NCBI GenBank assembly: GCA_022763185.1
Contig: JALEGL010000014.1
Span: 1-64,000 of the forward strand
Source: a bacterium
Lineage (GTDB): Bacteria > Bdellovibrionota_G > JALEGL01
Direction: 5' to 3'
DNA length: 64,000 nucleotides
Every line of letters starts with the position of its first letter. The first letter of the stretch is position 1. Made by a program: the position numbers and the translations under genes. The notes under the pieces were generated by a model. It was not told the origin of the DNA. It saw nothing but the letters and a program-made list of their open reading frames with translations, and did no database searches. This document shows positions 53,575 to 62,494 of the stretch, piece by piece.

Positions 53575-56340
53575 ATGCGTTGTATTCAGATAAAATATTT
53601 TTTTTTGGTTATATTGTTGCTGCTATGGATTTTTCCAATAAGCGGTTTTGCTAAAATAATAGTGCAATGGGATAAAGTAGTTAATATAAAAGATAAAGAA
53701 GTTTATGAAAGTTTTGTTAAAAGTGACTTCAGTGAAAATTTTACGCAACAAGAAATTTCAGAGTTTATCAAAATTTCACATCAAAGATTTCCAGTTGAAA
53801 AATTAGTTATAGAAAAAAATGAAAATAATTATATTTTAAAAATTAAACAAAAAGTTTTTTTAAATAAGATTAATTTTGAGGGATATGAAAATTTATCTAG
53901 AAAAAAGTTGTTTGTAGCATCGCAGTTTATAGGTGGAAAGTATTACTCTGAGTATGAAATTAATAATATAGTAGATCTGATAAAGAGTTATTATCGTGAG
54001 CGATCATTTTGGAATGTAGCTGTTGATTTTCAGACTGTAACTTACCCCCAGAAAAAAAATAATATCCTCGAAATTGTTATTATTGAGGGCGTATCTTGTA
54101 AAATTAGCTCTATTCAGCTTAATTATACCAGTGAACAGAGACTACCTAAAAAACTATTAAAAAAGATGCCTGTACGTAACGGCACTTTATGTGACGAAAT
54201 TAAAATAAAAGATAAATTGAGAAAGTATGATTTAAAAATCAGATCCTTTGGTTACAGGCAGTTTGATTTTAAAAACATACGTTTAGATTTTAGTTCAGAT
54301 AAAAAAAAGGCTGAGCTGGTTTTAGATTTAGATGTTGGAAAAAAGATTGGTATAAATTTTAAAGGCAATACTTTTGTTTTTGAAAGATCTTCAGTTTTAT
54401 TAGAGCAGCTTTCAATGCAGTCAGAAAAAGTTTTTGGTGAGACATGGTCAAAGTTTACAGCGGTTCCCGCACTTAAAAACTTTTATACATCTCTAGGCTA
54501 TCCTTTTGCAAACATAAAAGTATATAAGCATGAAACTGAAAATGAACTGGATATTTTGTTTGATATTACTCGTGGAGATCGATTTTTTATTCATGATATT
54601 ACATTTAAAGAGCTGGGTAATGAAAGCGCTATTAATTTACAAAAAGTATTTAAAGCTTACTCTTTAGAGCAATCAAGAAGAGGTGTCTTTGTTAAAGAAG
54701 AGTTTGAGCAAAGTATTGATTCTATGATTTCTTTTTACCAAAACAAAGGTTTTATAAGAACTCAAATTGATGACATTGATTATGATTATAACTTGTCAAG
54801 CAGATCTATAGGTATAGTCACACAATTTAATGTGAGTGAGCAATCTATGTTTAAAAAATTCATCTATAAAGGCAACTCGGTTTTTACCAATAGTCAATTA
54901 GATGAAATGATGAACTTTAAAGCTGAAGAACCCATTAGTCCACTAAAACTGTCTAATCAGGTGGAGATGCTGATGAATCAATACCAAATACGTGGGTATA
55001 AAAATGTTGAGATTGTGTATCCAAAAATAAATGACATTATTGAAGGTGACAATCAAATAATATTAAATATCAATGAAGGTGAAAAAATATATATTGGAAA
55101 AGTTAAAATAGAAGGTAATCAAACCACTGAAAAAAGAATTATTAAGAAGAACTTGGTTTTCAAAGAAGGGGATATTTTCAACCCTGATAAAATTAGAACC
55201 AGTCGCAGGAATTTGCTTCAGTCAGGTTTTTTTGAATCAGTGTTTATTGATACTCAAAGTAAACCAATCAATCAACTACAAAATGTTGTCATTCGTTTAA
55301 AAGAAAGAAAAAAAAGATCTGTTATTCTAAGTCCAGGCTTTTCAACAGATGATGGAATTCGAGCTAGAGTTGAGTATAGGCATATCAATATTGCTGGGAC
55401 TGGGCGTCAGCTAAACTTGTTAACTCGAGTTAATAGAAGATTTAATGATAGGACAACAATAGAAAGACGTTTGGGTATAACCTATGTTGAGCCTTTTATT
55501 TATGGAAAAACCAATGCAACACTTAGTTTTTTAAATGAGAGGGTAGATGATCAGCAGTTTGACTTAGAACGTAATCTTTTTAGAGTCGGAATAGAAAATG
55601 CTTTCCTTCAGCGTTTTAGACCAAGATTTAATTGGATCTTGGAATTTAGAGAACCCTTTAATGTTGAAGAAGGAGCAAGTTTAAATCCTATTGATGAACA
55701 GTCAGCACGTTTTGGAGCACTGGTTTTAGAAACTGATGTTGATTTACGAGATGACTTTCTAAACCCAATAAGAGGAACTTATCATCAATTTAAATTTGAA
55801 TTGTATGATAAGGCATTTTTATCTGAACAAGAGTTTTGGAAGTTGTATATAAAGAATAATTTCTATTGGCCTATTTACAAGCGTTTGCGTACAGTTTTGT
55901 CTGTAAGACTAGGCTTTTCTGAAACTTATGGTGATACTGTTGAACAAAACATTCCTATTGAAAAGCGTTTTAGAATAGGAGGTAGTTCAAGTTTTAGGGG
56001 GGCAAGGTTTAACTGTATTGGAGGAGTAACAAACGGTGATCCAGAAAACTGCTCTAACAGTTTAACCAATCAAGCCCCTGGTGGAAACAGTATGTTTAAC
56101 TACTTGTTTGAAATATTGATTCCAATTTCAGAGTCATTTGATATTGCATTGTTTACTGATGGTGGGAATGCCTACCTAACCAACAGTGAATTTGATCTGT
56201 TTAATATTAGAACTGCTGCAGGTGCAGGCATTAGATTGAATACCTTTTTTGGACCTATGCGTTTTGATTATGGAGTTCTTCTAGATAGAAGAGAGGGAGA
56301 AAACCTTGGTACGTTTCATTTTTCTGTTGGACAGTTTTAA
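53575..56340 (+). CDS. Omp85 family outer-membrane assembly protein (TamA/BamA type)
   Basis: The 921-residue protein has a signal peptide ending SGFAK and several POTRA domains over about 30-600 (for example KVFLNKINFEGYENLSRKKLF, IYIGKVKIEGNQTTEKRIIKKNLVF). A C-terminal 16-strand barrel has the conserved RIGGSSSFRGARF (RGF-like motif) and a final GTFHFSVGQF strand. It is longer than E. coli TamA (577 aa) and carries more POTRA-like repeats, closer to BamA in size. Its place next to tamB makes the TamA role most likely; BamA is the alternative. Confidence 0.85.
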   Translation: MRCIQIKYFFLVILLLLWIFPISGFAKIIVQWDKVVNIKDKEVYESFVKSDFSENFTQQEISEFIKISHQRFPVEKLVIEKNENNYILKIKQKVFLNKINFEGYENLSRKKLFVASQFIGGKYYSEYEINNIVDLIKSYYRERSFWNVAVDFQTVTYPQKKNNILEIVIIEGVSCKISSIQLNYTSEQRLPKKLLKKMPVRNGTLCDEIKIKDKLRKYDLKIRSFGYRQFDFKNIRLDFSSDKKKAELVLDLDVGKKIGINFKGNTFVFERSSVLLEQLSMQSEKVFGETWSKFTAVPALKNFYTSLGYPFANIKVYKHETENELDILFDITRGDRFFIHDITFKELGNESAINLQKVFKAYSLEQSRRGVFVKEEFEQSIDSMISFYQNKGFIRTQIDDIDYDYNLSSRSIGIVTQFNVSEQSMFKKFIYKGNSVFTNSQLDEMMNFKAEEPISPLKLSNQVEMLMNQYQIRGYKNVEIVYPKINDIIEGDNQIILNINEGEKIYIGKVKIEGNQTTEKRIIKKNLVFKEGDIFNPDKIRTSRRNLLQSGFFESVFIDTQSKPINQLQNVVIRLKERKKRSVILSPGFSTDDGIRARVEYRHINIAGTGRQLNLLTRVNRRFNDRTTIERRLGITYVEPFIYGKTNATLSFLNERVDDQQFDLERNLFRVGIENAFLQRFRPRFNWILEFREPFNVEEGASLNPIDEQSARFGALVLETDVDLRDDFLNPIRGTYHQFKFELYDKAFLSEQEFWKLYIKNNFYWPIYKRLRTVLSVRLGFSETYGDTVEQNIPIEKRFRIGGSSSFRGARFNCIGGVTNGDPENCSNSLTNQAPGGNSMFNYLFEILIPISESFDIALFTDGGNAYLTNSEFDLFNIRTAAGAGIRLNTFFGPMRFDYGVLLDRREGENLGTFHFSVGQF

Positions 56341-56455
56341 CATACAATATAAAAAGATTGTTGTGATTGGATGAGTTTTAGGTATTGGTCTGATCATATA
56401 CCTTTCCGTTCTTATCTTTGTATGCCTTAATTGTCTAAAGAACAAAAAGAAAGTT

Positions 56456-56485
56456 TTTACATTTGGGTGATTTTTGTTTTATAAT
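56456..56485 (+). promoter_or_regulatory. Sigma-70-type promoter
   Basis: TTTACA (56456-56461), 18-bp spacer, TATAAT (56480-56485), 53 bp before ATG 56539. The spacer 56341-56538 holds nothing else recognisable. Confidence 0.5.
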
Positions 56486-56538
56486 CACACGATAATAATT
56501 TCTGGTAAGCTAGAAGATGTCGAAATAAGCTATAAACT

Positions 56539-57474
56539 ATGAACTGTCCAAAATGCAATCACTATAATATTAAACAAGCACTGGAGTGTCAGCAATGTGG
56601 CATTGTTTTTGAGAAGTATATTGACGCACGAGAAAGAAAAAGACTTTATCACGATAAAATTGAGCGTGAGTACCATGAGCTATCTAAAAAGTCTCAACTG
56701 ATTATAGAAGAACGCTGGAAGCTTTTATTCCCAATATTTGCATTTGTTTTTATCCCCGTGGCTAAATTTTTTATTTTCCCTGCAATGGTTTTTGATTCAA
56801 TGCATATGTGGGCGCATGAATTTGGTCATGCTTCTGCTGCTTGGTTTGGAGGTAGAGCGGCAACGCCTTTTATTCTTTGGACCAGTATATCATTAGAGCG
56901 ATCATGGCTGGTTTTTGTGTGTTTTTTGTTTTTAACTTTGTTTATTTTATATAAAACTTATCGTGAAAAAACATACTTTGTTATGGTTTGTTGTTGCCTA
57001 GCAATCTTTTTGCAGCTGTATTTAACATTATGGATATCTGAAGATCAGCTTGACCTTGTGTTTACGCATAGTGGCGTTGGAGGTGAGTTTTACATTAGCA
57101 CTTTTGCAATTATGGCATTTCATTACAGGTTTCCAAAAGGCAGTTACTGGCCCTTTTTGCGTTATTGGTTGCTGTTGGCAGGCGTGTATGTTTTTTTTAA
57201 AAGTTTTTATTTTTGGCAGCAAGTAGATGAGGGTGTGAAAAGTATTCCTTGGGGATCAGCCATACATGGGCACGATGATCAGAACGGCGATATGAATAAA
57301 CTCAGATATGTCTGGGGATGGTCGCCTAAAAGAATTGTTAACAATTATGTAGGAATAAGTTATATGTGTTTAAGCGTTATGACTATTCACTATATTACGG
57401 TTGTTTTAGTTCAAATAACATCCAAAAAATACTTGATTATAGAGCGCTATAATAAAATCTTTAATAAAATATAA
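56539..57474 (+). CDS. Zinc-ribbon plus M50-like membrane metallopeptidase
   Basis: The 311-residue protein starts with a four-Cys zinc ribbon (NCPKCNHYN..LECQQCG; C3, C6, C17, C20), a basic linker and about six membrane helices. At residues 88-99 it has MHMWAHEFGHAS, an HExxH site (H93, E94, H97) within a membrane segment, as in intramembrane M50 peptidases. The third ligand is not certain; ESxxxxLD-like motifs are not clear. A regulated intramembrane protease is possible, but the family call is tentative. Confidence 0.55.
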   Translation: MNCPKCNHYNIKQALECQQCGIVFEKYIDARERKRLYHDKIEREYHELSKKSQLIIEERWKLLFPIFAFVFIPVAKFFIFPAMVFDSMHMWAHEFGHASAAWFGGRAATPFILWTSISLERSWLVFVCFLFLTLFILYKTYREKTYFVMVCCCLAIFLQLYLTLWISEDQLDLVFTHSGVGGEFYISTFAIMAFHYRFPKGSYWPFLRYWLLLAGVYVFFKSFYFWQQVDEGVKSIPWGSAIHGHDDQNGDMNKLRYVWGWSPKRIVNNYVGISYMCLSVMTIHYITVVLVQITSKKYLIIERYNKIFNKI

Positions 57475-57485
57475 GTTTTCAAAAG

Positions 57486-60167
57486 CTAGTTTAAGCTCGG
57501 GACTTTAAAAATGGGGTGATTGATGAAATCTTGTTTGAACTGATCAGGTACGTTGACCAAAATTTCATCACGAATACTCTGGTATTCATCAATCAGTTCT
57601 TTAGTTTCTTTCACGTTGTCTTGGCTTTTTAAATAATTGATTTTGGTGATATAGTACCATTGCTTTAAATAAACGTCTGAAATATTTTTTCTATCAATTT
57701 CTTCTGTTGGTGGAACTACGTCAATACCTTTAGATTTTGCGGAATAATATGCTAAGTGTAAATGAATAACAGAGTTGACTGTAAATATATCTTTTTGTAG
57801 GGTTCTGTAGGCTGTCATATAGCTTTTTTTAATATGATCTTGATCTATTTTTTCAAATTGAGTTTGCATAATGAGTGCTCTTAATTTAAAGTTAAAAACT
57901 GCTCGATTAAGGTTTGCTTTTTTATAATAGTGAGCGCTGTCTAAAAAATATTGAGATGCAGTGGAATAGTCTTTTTTGCAAAAATAAAAAATTCCTAGGA
58001 GAACATTTTCTATACCGAGATTCATACTACTTTTATTAATTTTTTTAAAAAGAGTAAGTTTTTTTAGTTCTTTCTTTGCAAGGTTTATAGCGCCTTGATC
58101 TAAAAGGCAGTCTACATAAAATAAAAAGGCATTGTAACTTTGGCGTAAGTTATTAAGTTTTAAAAAAGAATCGCTCGCATATTTGTAATGATTTAAAGCG
58201 TTTTCAAAATCTCCTAAAATAGAGTATGCTACTCCTTTATAGAGAGTCATCTGATTTTTTGTGTTGATCAAGTAATGTTTATCGCAAAGTTGGATGTTTT
58301 TTGAAAGATAATAAATAGCTTCTAAATTCATTTTAGCAGACTGAAGCCACCTCACAATATTGGTGTTGATTTCTATCTGAGGCTTAATTGCAAACTTATT
58401 GTAATCAAATGTATTGATCAGACGTACTAAGTAAGGACTGCAAGAAGTTTTCCTACTGTAAATATTTGCTAAAAGAACTTTACCCCATATATTTGTTAAA
58501 AGCTCTTTGTCTATATTTCTTCTTAATAAATATCTTAATGTTATAAAGCCTTCATGAATGGTTTCGTTTTGCTTCCCATCATTTAATAAAGACTTTAGTC
58601 GCATGGGCAATAAGTCTGGAAAAACTTTTTGTGTCCATGCATCATCTACTTCAAGGTTTTGAGTTTTATCAATAACTCTTTGATATTGGTTTTGATGATG
58701 TGAAATCTCAGCTTCAAGATAATCAAAAATAGGTTTATCAAAGTTAACTGTTTTTCTCACTTTTGCAATGAAGTTATTGGCATGTTCTAAGGATTCTGTC
58801 GCAATTAAGGCCTTAGTTTTATATATAATATAGGTTTCAAGTTGTTCCAAAGATAGGTTGTGCGTATGGTCAGACAGATGTTTGAAATGTTGTACACTGA
58901 GTTGAAACTGGTTGTTTTGATAGCTTTTTACACCTGCTAGGTAGCTGTACTGGACTTTTAAAGAAGTATTGTCGCCTTTTTGAGCATGGCCGGCAATTTT
59001 ATAGGTTAAATCATCCAACTCCAGTTGATCTTTGTAGATGTCTAAAAATTCAGCAATATGGGTATGAATCTCTTTTTTTTGTTCTTGGCTTAGTTGTTTG
59101 AGTAGGGTTTTGTATAATAAGGCATGGTTGAAGCGATACTTGTACTGCGGGAAGTTGCTGGTCACATCTAAAAAATGTTCACTGAATAAAGTATTGAGGC
59201 TGTTGTCAACGTCTTGCTTAAAGAAATGATCAAGATAGGCTTTTAAATGATCCGCGTTGTCCTCATAGCCAAAAATAGAACAATGCAACAAAAGTTGTTG
59301 TGATAATTCTGGTAAGCCATGAAAATGAGCCAAGAGCAATTGAGAAAGATCTTTTGGGATGCTGCCAATATCTTTTTTTAAAATAATGGAACGTTTGTCG
59401 TTGTCAGTAAAATACTGAATGTATTTTTGCTTTAATGCGTGTTCAAGCAACTTTTCTAAATAAAGCGGGTTGCCTTGAGAGCTGTCGTATAAGGTTTTAA
59501 TAACCGATGATGCAATATAGTCTGCTTTTAGATGTAAAGTGCAAAACTGATAGACTTCTTCTTGAGTAAATGCAGGGAGTTTTTGTTCATTGTAGTTTAG
59601 ATCTTTTTGCCAGGGAAGTGTGTGCTGTGCAACTTGAGTGTACAATAATAGAGTACGGTTGTTTTCAAAGTTTTCAAAAACAGTGCCTAAATATTCAATC
59701 GTGGTGTTGGGAGCAAAGTTTAGATCTTCGATGATCAATATTAAATGATCATGATTGAAGCGTTTTATGATTTGTTTAAAAGTATAAATCACCGCTTGAT
59801 CAAATTCATTGCCTTCATAAGGCAGCTTACTGTGTATTTTAGGCTTATTTAGAGCAAGCAGAATATTGTGTTCAGTCGTGTTAAGTTCAATATTCTCTGA
59901 TTTACAAAGCTCTAAAAGTTGAGGGGCCCAATCCCTAAAGCATTGTAAAGCATCGGATGTATCGGGTGAGAGCTGAGACTTTATGTGCAAATGCTGACTG
60001 TGCAGTGCCTGCTCATAGCGCTTGAGCAGTGTGCTGCAACCAATGCCAACCGGTCCTTCAATGCTTAAAATTTGTCCTTGATCTTCTTTTATTTGTTCAA
60101 GTGTAAGTTTAAAATCATGAATGAAGTCTTGTCGGCCAATGAATACGTCTTTTTGTAATTGAGTCAT
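57486..60167 (-). CDS. AAA-TPR regulator-like protein with a defective P-loop
   Basis: From the in-frame ATG at complement 60167 it is 893 residues; a TTG at 60218 would add 17. It opens FIGRQDFIHDF, the start of STAND/AAA_16 modules, with Walker A EGPVGIGCSTLL, where the invariant Lys is Cys (C44), and Walker B LILIIEDLNF. A winged-helix-like region and a long helical repeat C-terminus (TPR-like, about 400-893) follow. There is no clear DNA-binding LuxR or cyclase domain. It is divergent from the GIGDELP lipoprotein and could control it. The changed P-loop suggests ATP is bound weakly or not hydrolysed. Confidence 0.55.
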   Translation of the reverse strand: MTQLQKDVFIGRQDFIHDFKLTLEQIKEDQGQILSIEGPVGIGCSTLLKRYEQALHSQHLHIKSQLSPDTSDALQCFRDWAPQLLELCKSENIELNTTEHNILLALNKPKIHSKLPYEGNEFDQAVIYTFKQIIKRFNHDHLILIIEDLNFAPNTTIEYLGTVFENFENNRTLLLYTQVAQHTLPWQKDLNYNEQKLPAFTQEEVYQFCTLHLKADYIASSVIKTLYDSSQGNPLYLEKLLEHALKQKYIQYFTDNDKRSIILKKDIGSIPKDLSQLLLAHFHGLPELSQQLLLHCSIFGYEDNADHLKAYLDHFFKQDVDNSLNTLFSEHFLDVTSNFPQYKYRFNHALLYKTLLKQLSQEQKKEIHTHIAEFLDIYKDQLELDDLTYKIAGHAQKGDNTSLKVQYSYLAGVKSYQNNQFQLSVQHFKHLSDHTHNLSLEQLETYIIYKTKALIATESLEHANNFIAKVRKTVNFDKPIFDYLEAEISHHQNQYQRVIDKTQNLEVDDAWTQKVFPDLLPMRLKSLLNDGKQNETIHEGFITLRYLLRRNIDKELLTNIWGKVLLANIYSRKTSCSPYLVRLINTFDYNKFAIKPQIEINTNIVRWLQSAKMNLEAIYYLSKNIQLCDKHYLINTKNQMTLYKGVAYSILGDFENALNHYKYASDSFLKLNNLRQSYNAFLFYVDCLLDQGAINLAKKELKKLTLFKKINKSSMNLGIENVLLGIFYFCKKDYSTASQYFLDSAHYYKKANLNRAVFNFKLRALIMQTQFEKIDQDHIKKSYMTAYRTLQKDIFTVNSVIHLHLAYYSAKSKGIDVVPPTEEIDRKNISDVYLKQWYYITKINYLKSQDNVKETKELIDEYQSIRDEILVNVPDQFKQDFINHPIFKVPSLN

Positions 60168-60330
60168 AGTGTCGAGGCTGATTGCTTGGGATATACAAGG
60201 TTTATGTGAAATATGCAAGATGTTGCAAAGATGTCACAGTTTTGATGCAAAAAAAGTTTACAATTATTTATTGATTTTAATAAAAAAATATAAAAAACAA
60301 TAATTTCAATATCTTATAAATTTAAAAAAA

Positions 60331-60346
60331 TGGCATAGCACATGCA
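60331..60346 (+). promoter_or_regulatory. Sigma-54 (-24/-12) type promoter for the GIGDELP lipoprotein
   Basis: TGGCATAGCACATGCA has the GG and GC dinucleotides 12 bp apart, matching TGGCACG-N4-TTGCA at key positions. Predicted start is near 60358, leaving a short leader containing GAGAGGA before ATG 60374. No TGTACA site was seen upstream. Confidence 0.5.
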
Positions 60347-60373
60347 ATAGTATATGGGTGAGAGGACATAACC

Positions 60374-61033
60374 ATGAAAAAACGCCCAGTACAATATCTT
60401 ACTTTAACCCTAATCACCCTACTTTTAACAGCTTGTGGAGCACACAGTACCTTAGACAGTAATAATGAAAGTGTAAACTTAGGTTTAAGTGCTTTTGAAG
60501 CATATAGAGCTGCCGATGAGAGTTTAAAATGTAACGACTTAGCCAATAATTACAGCAATGTAGGTGTTGGTTGGTATGCTGCAAGAAGAGGTATAGGAGA
60601 TGAGTTGCCGCGCTTGAGGGGAATCGGAGATGAGTTACCGTTTAGATTTGCCGCCAGTAGAGGAATAGGCGATGAATTGCCATCTTATAAGAGGAGAGGT
60701 ATTGGTGATGAATTGCCATCTTTGAAGGGAATTGGCGATGAATTGCCATCTAGGTTTATGTACGACAGTTCAGTTATGATGGTTGAAGAGTCTGGTGACG
60801 TGAAGTATCAAGAAGAAATGACTTGCGCCAATATTGTTATTGATATGCAGGTTGAGGTTGCTTCAGACGCGGATTCAGTATTGGTCATTATTGATGGTAA
60901 AACAGTTTCAGTTAATGTTGAACAAGGAGTAGCAAAAGTTAATGTTGCTCTAGAAGACTTAAAAACAACGGAAATTCATGTTCAAGACACAATCTCGGGT
61001 GATGTTCTAGGCGTTGTTTTTGAAGGTCAATAA
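60374..61033 (+). CDS. Lipoprotein with five identical GIGDELP repeats
   Basis: The 219-residue protein has a signal and lipobox LLTAC (Cys21), then a short helical region. Five exact GIGDELP heptads follow (residues 73-79, 83-89, 97-103, 109-115, 119-125), each directly preceded by Arg or Lys. The last ~90 residues form a beta-rich domain (VLVIIDGKTVSVNVEQGVAKVNVALEDLK). The repeat DNA differs only at synonymous positions. The basic residues between repeats would allow trypsin-like release of repeated peptides; a fixed binding repeat is the alternative. The ribosome site GAGAGGA is good. I do not recognise the family. Confidence 0.7.
   Translation: MKKRPVQYLTLTLITLLLTACGAHSTLDSNNESVNLGLSAFEAYRAADESLKCNDLANNYSNVGVGWYAARRGIGDELPRLRGIGDELPFRFAASRGIGDELPSYKRRGIGDELPSLKGIGDELPSRFMYDSSVMMVEESGDVKYQEEMTCANIVIDMQVEVASDADSVLVIIDGKTVSVNVEQGVAKVNVALEDLKTTEIHVQDTISGDVLGVVFEGQ
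60590..60748 (+). repeat. Coding repeat region: five GIGDELP heptads
   Basis: Copies start at bases 60590, 60620, 60662, 60698 and 60728. Gly1 uses GGT or GGA, Ile2 ATA, ATC or ATT, Gly3 GGA, GGC or GGT, Glu GAG or GAA, Leu TTG or TTA, and Pro CCG or CCA, yet the peptide never changes. Spacing is irregular (30, 42, 36 and 30 bp). Confidence 0.95.
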
Positions 61034-61069
61034 AAGATAGTTTTCAGCCCCACATTAAATTACAAACAT

Positions 61070-61104
61070 AAAGCTCCTAAACAATTCGTTTAGGAGCTTT
61101 TTTT
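61070..61104 (+). terminator. Rho-independent terminator
   Basis: AAAGCTCCTAAAC (61070-61082) pairs with GTTTAGGAGCTTT (61088-61100), followed by a T-run to 61104. It ends the GIGDELP lipoprotein transcript. Confidence 0.9.
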
Positions 61105-61137
61105 ATAGATAAAAAAATAGCCTCATACTTTATAAGT

Positions 61138-61177
61138 GTGTCCATAATATGTACAAATGTTCAAAATTTGTACATAT
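61138..61177. promoter_or_regulatory. Site B: TGTACA/GTGTCCA inverted repeat, putative activator site
   Basis: ATATGTACAAAT (61147-61158) is a perfect inverted repeat of ATTTGTACATAT (61166-61177). GTGTCCATAATATGTACA (61138-61155) matches the left arm of site A at 15 of 18 bases. Its centre is about 90 bp upstream of the -12 GC of the next sigma-54-type promoter. Confidence 0.6.
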
Positions 61178-61237
61178 GTTAATTAAATATCTATATTAAT
61201 TTTTTGTATAAGTAATTGGAATTATTTAAATAAATAG

Positions 61238-61254
61238 TTGGCACAAGGTTTGCT
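61238..61254 (+). promoter_or_regulatory. Sigma-54 (-24/-12) type promoter for the oxoamine synthase operon
   Basis: TTGGCACAAGGTTTGCT has GG and GC exactly 12 bp apart and the consensus TTGGCAC and TTGC elements; it is the best sigma-54 match in the window. Transcription would start about 61265, before ATG 61319. Confidence 0.7.
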
Positions 61255-61318
61255 TTAGAGATATGTTTTATAAATAGAGATAAAACAATTTAAACGCTTA
61301 AGGCACATTAAACATGAA

Positions 61319-62494
61319 ATGAAAAAATATAGCTTATATTATGAAGGGTTAAAGACTATTAGGCAAAGTGGTTTTTATGGACATGATGTAGAGAGAGTGG
61401 ATGGTCGAGAATTATATGTAAATCAAAAAAAGGTTATTGATTTTTCAACTTGTGGTTATCTTGGTTTGGAGCAAGATATTCAAGAGGAGGATATTAAGCA
61501 TACAAAGTTGTATGGTTTAAGAGATGGCTGGAGCAGGATTACGGGTGCAAGTAATATAGTTAGGCAGTTAGAGAAAAAAATAGCAGAAAAGTTAGGTTTA
61601 GAATCATGTCGTTTAGGGCAATCCATTAGCTTGATTAATGGATCAATTTTTTATTCACTAAAAGAATTGTTTGAGAATACTTTTTGTGATGCGGATGCAC
61701 ATTTTACCTTAAAAAAAGGTGTTGAAAGTAACTATAAAGCTAGAAGAAATTTATTTTACTTTAAAAACAATGATCTTAACTTTTTAGAGGGTAAACTAAA
61801 AAAAATTGAGAGCAGTACATCAAAATTGATTGTTGTAGATGGGATCTATTCAATGAAGGGATCCTTTGCAAAAATAAATGGTATTCTTGATCTTTGTGAA
61901 AAATATAATGCTTATTTGTATATTGACGATGCACATGGTTTTGGTGTCGTTGGAAAAACAGGTTTAGGTGTTCTAGAAAAACTAGACGTAAAAAAATTAT
62001 CAAGAATTATATATGTTGCCAGTTTTTCTAAGTCTTGTTCAAATCCTGTAGCCTTTGTTGCAGCAAATAAGAATATAATTCAATGCTTAGATAATTCTGC
62101 GCCATTTTTAATTTTTAGTGGGCCGCCATCTAATTTCCATTGTGTTATATCAAATAGACATTTAGATTCGTTTGACAGTAGTGTTTATAAAGATAAGAGA
62201 GAAAAAATTAAAAGGTATTCTTCTAAGCTTCATGGTAAATGTAAAAACCTTGGATTAGAAACGTTTAGTGAAAAAGAATCGCCTATTATTTCCATCAAGA
62301 TTTCGTCAAGAAACTTTAATGCGCTTTCTGATAAGGTCTTTGATATTGGTTTGATAGGGAAAGGGGTCATTTATCCAGCTGTAAGAAAAGGAGATGAAGC
62401 TATGCGATTTACAATCACATCAAAACATAAACAAAGTGAGATTGAAATGTTAGGAAAAGTCTTTGAAGTAATAAAGGAATATAACAATGAATAA
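61319..62494 (+). CDS. Alpha-oxoamine synthase-like PLP enzyme (AONS/KBL/CqsA family)
   Basis: The 391-residue fold type I PLP enzyme has the DFSTCGYLGLE opening, GASNIVRQLEKKIAEKLG, YIDDAHGFGVVGKTGLG (D203-H206) and the Schiff-base Lys in ASFSKSCSN (K238). Family members condense an acyl thioester with an amino acid (8-amino-7-oxononanoate, 2-amino-3-ketobutyrate, CAI-1-type precursors). No other biotin genes are nearby and the K238 context differs from typical BioF, so a specialised product such as a signal or secondary metabolite is more likely (inference). It overlaps the next gene by 8 bp. Confidence 0.75.
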   Translation: MKKYSLYYEGLKTIRQSGFYGHDVERVDGRELYVNQKKVIDFSTCGYLGLEQDIQEEDIKHTKLYGLRDGWSRITGASNIVRQLEKKIAEKLGLESCRLGQSISLINGSIFYSLKELFENTFCDADAHFTLKKGVESNYKARRNLFYFKNNDLNFLEGKLKKIESSTSKLIVVDGIYSMKGSFAKINGILDLCEKYNAYLYIDDAHGFGVVGKTGLGVLEKLDVKKLSRIIYVASFSKSCSNPVAFVAANKNIIQCLDNSAPFLIFSGPPSNFHCVISNRHLDSFDSSVYKDKREKIKRYSSKLHGKCKNLGLETFSEKESPIISIKISSRNFNALSDKVFDIGLIGKGVIYPAVRKGDEAMRFTITSKHKQSEIEMLGKVFEVIKEYNNE

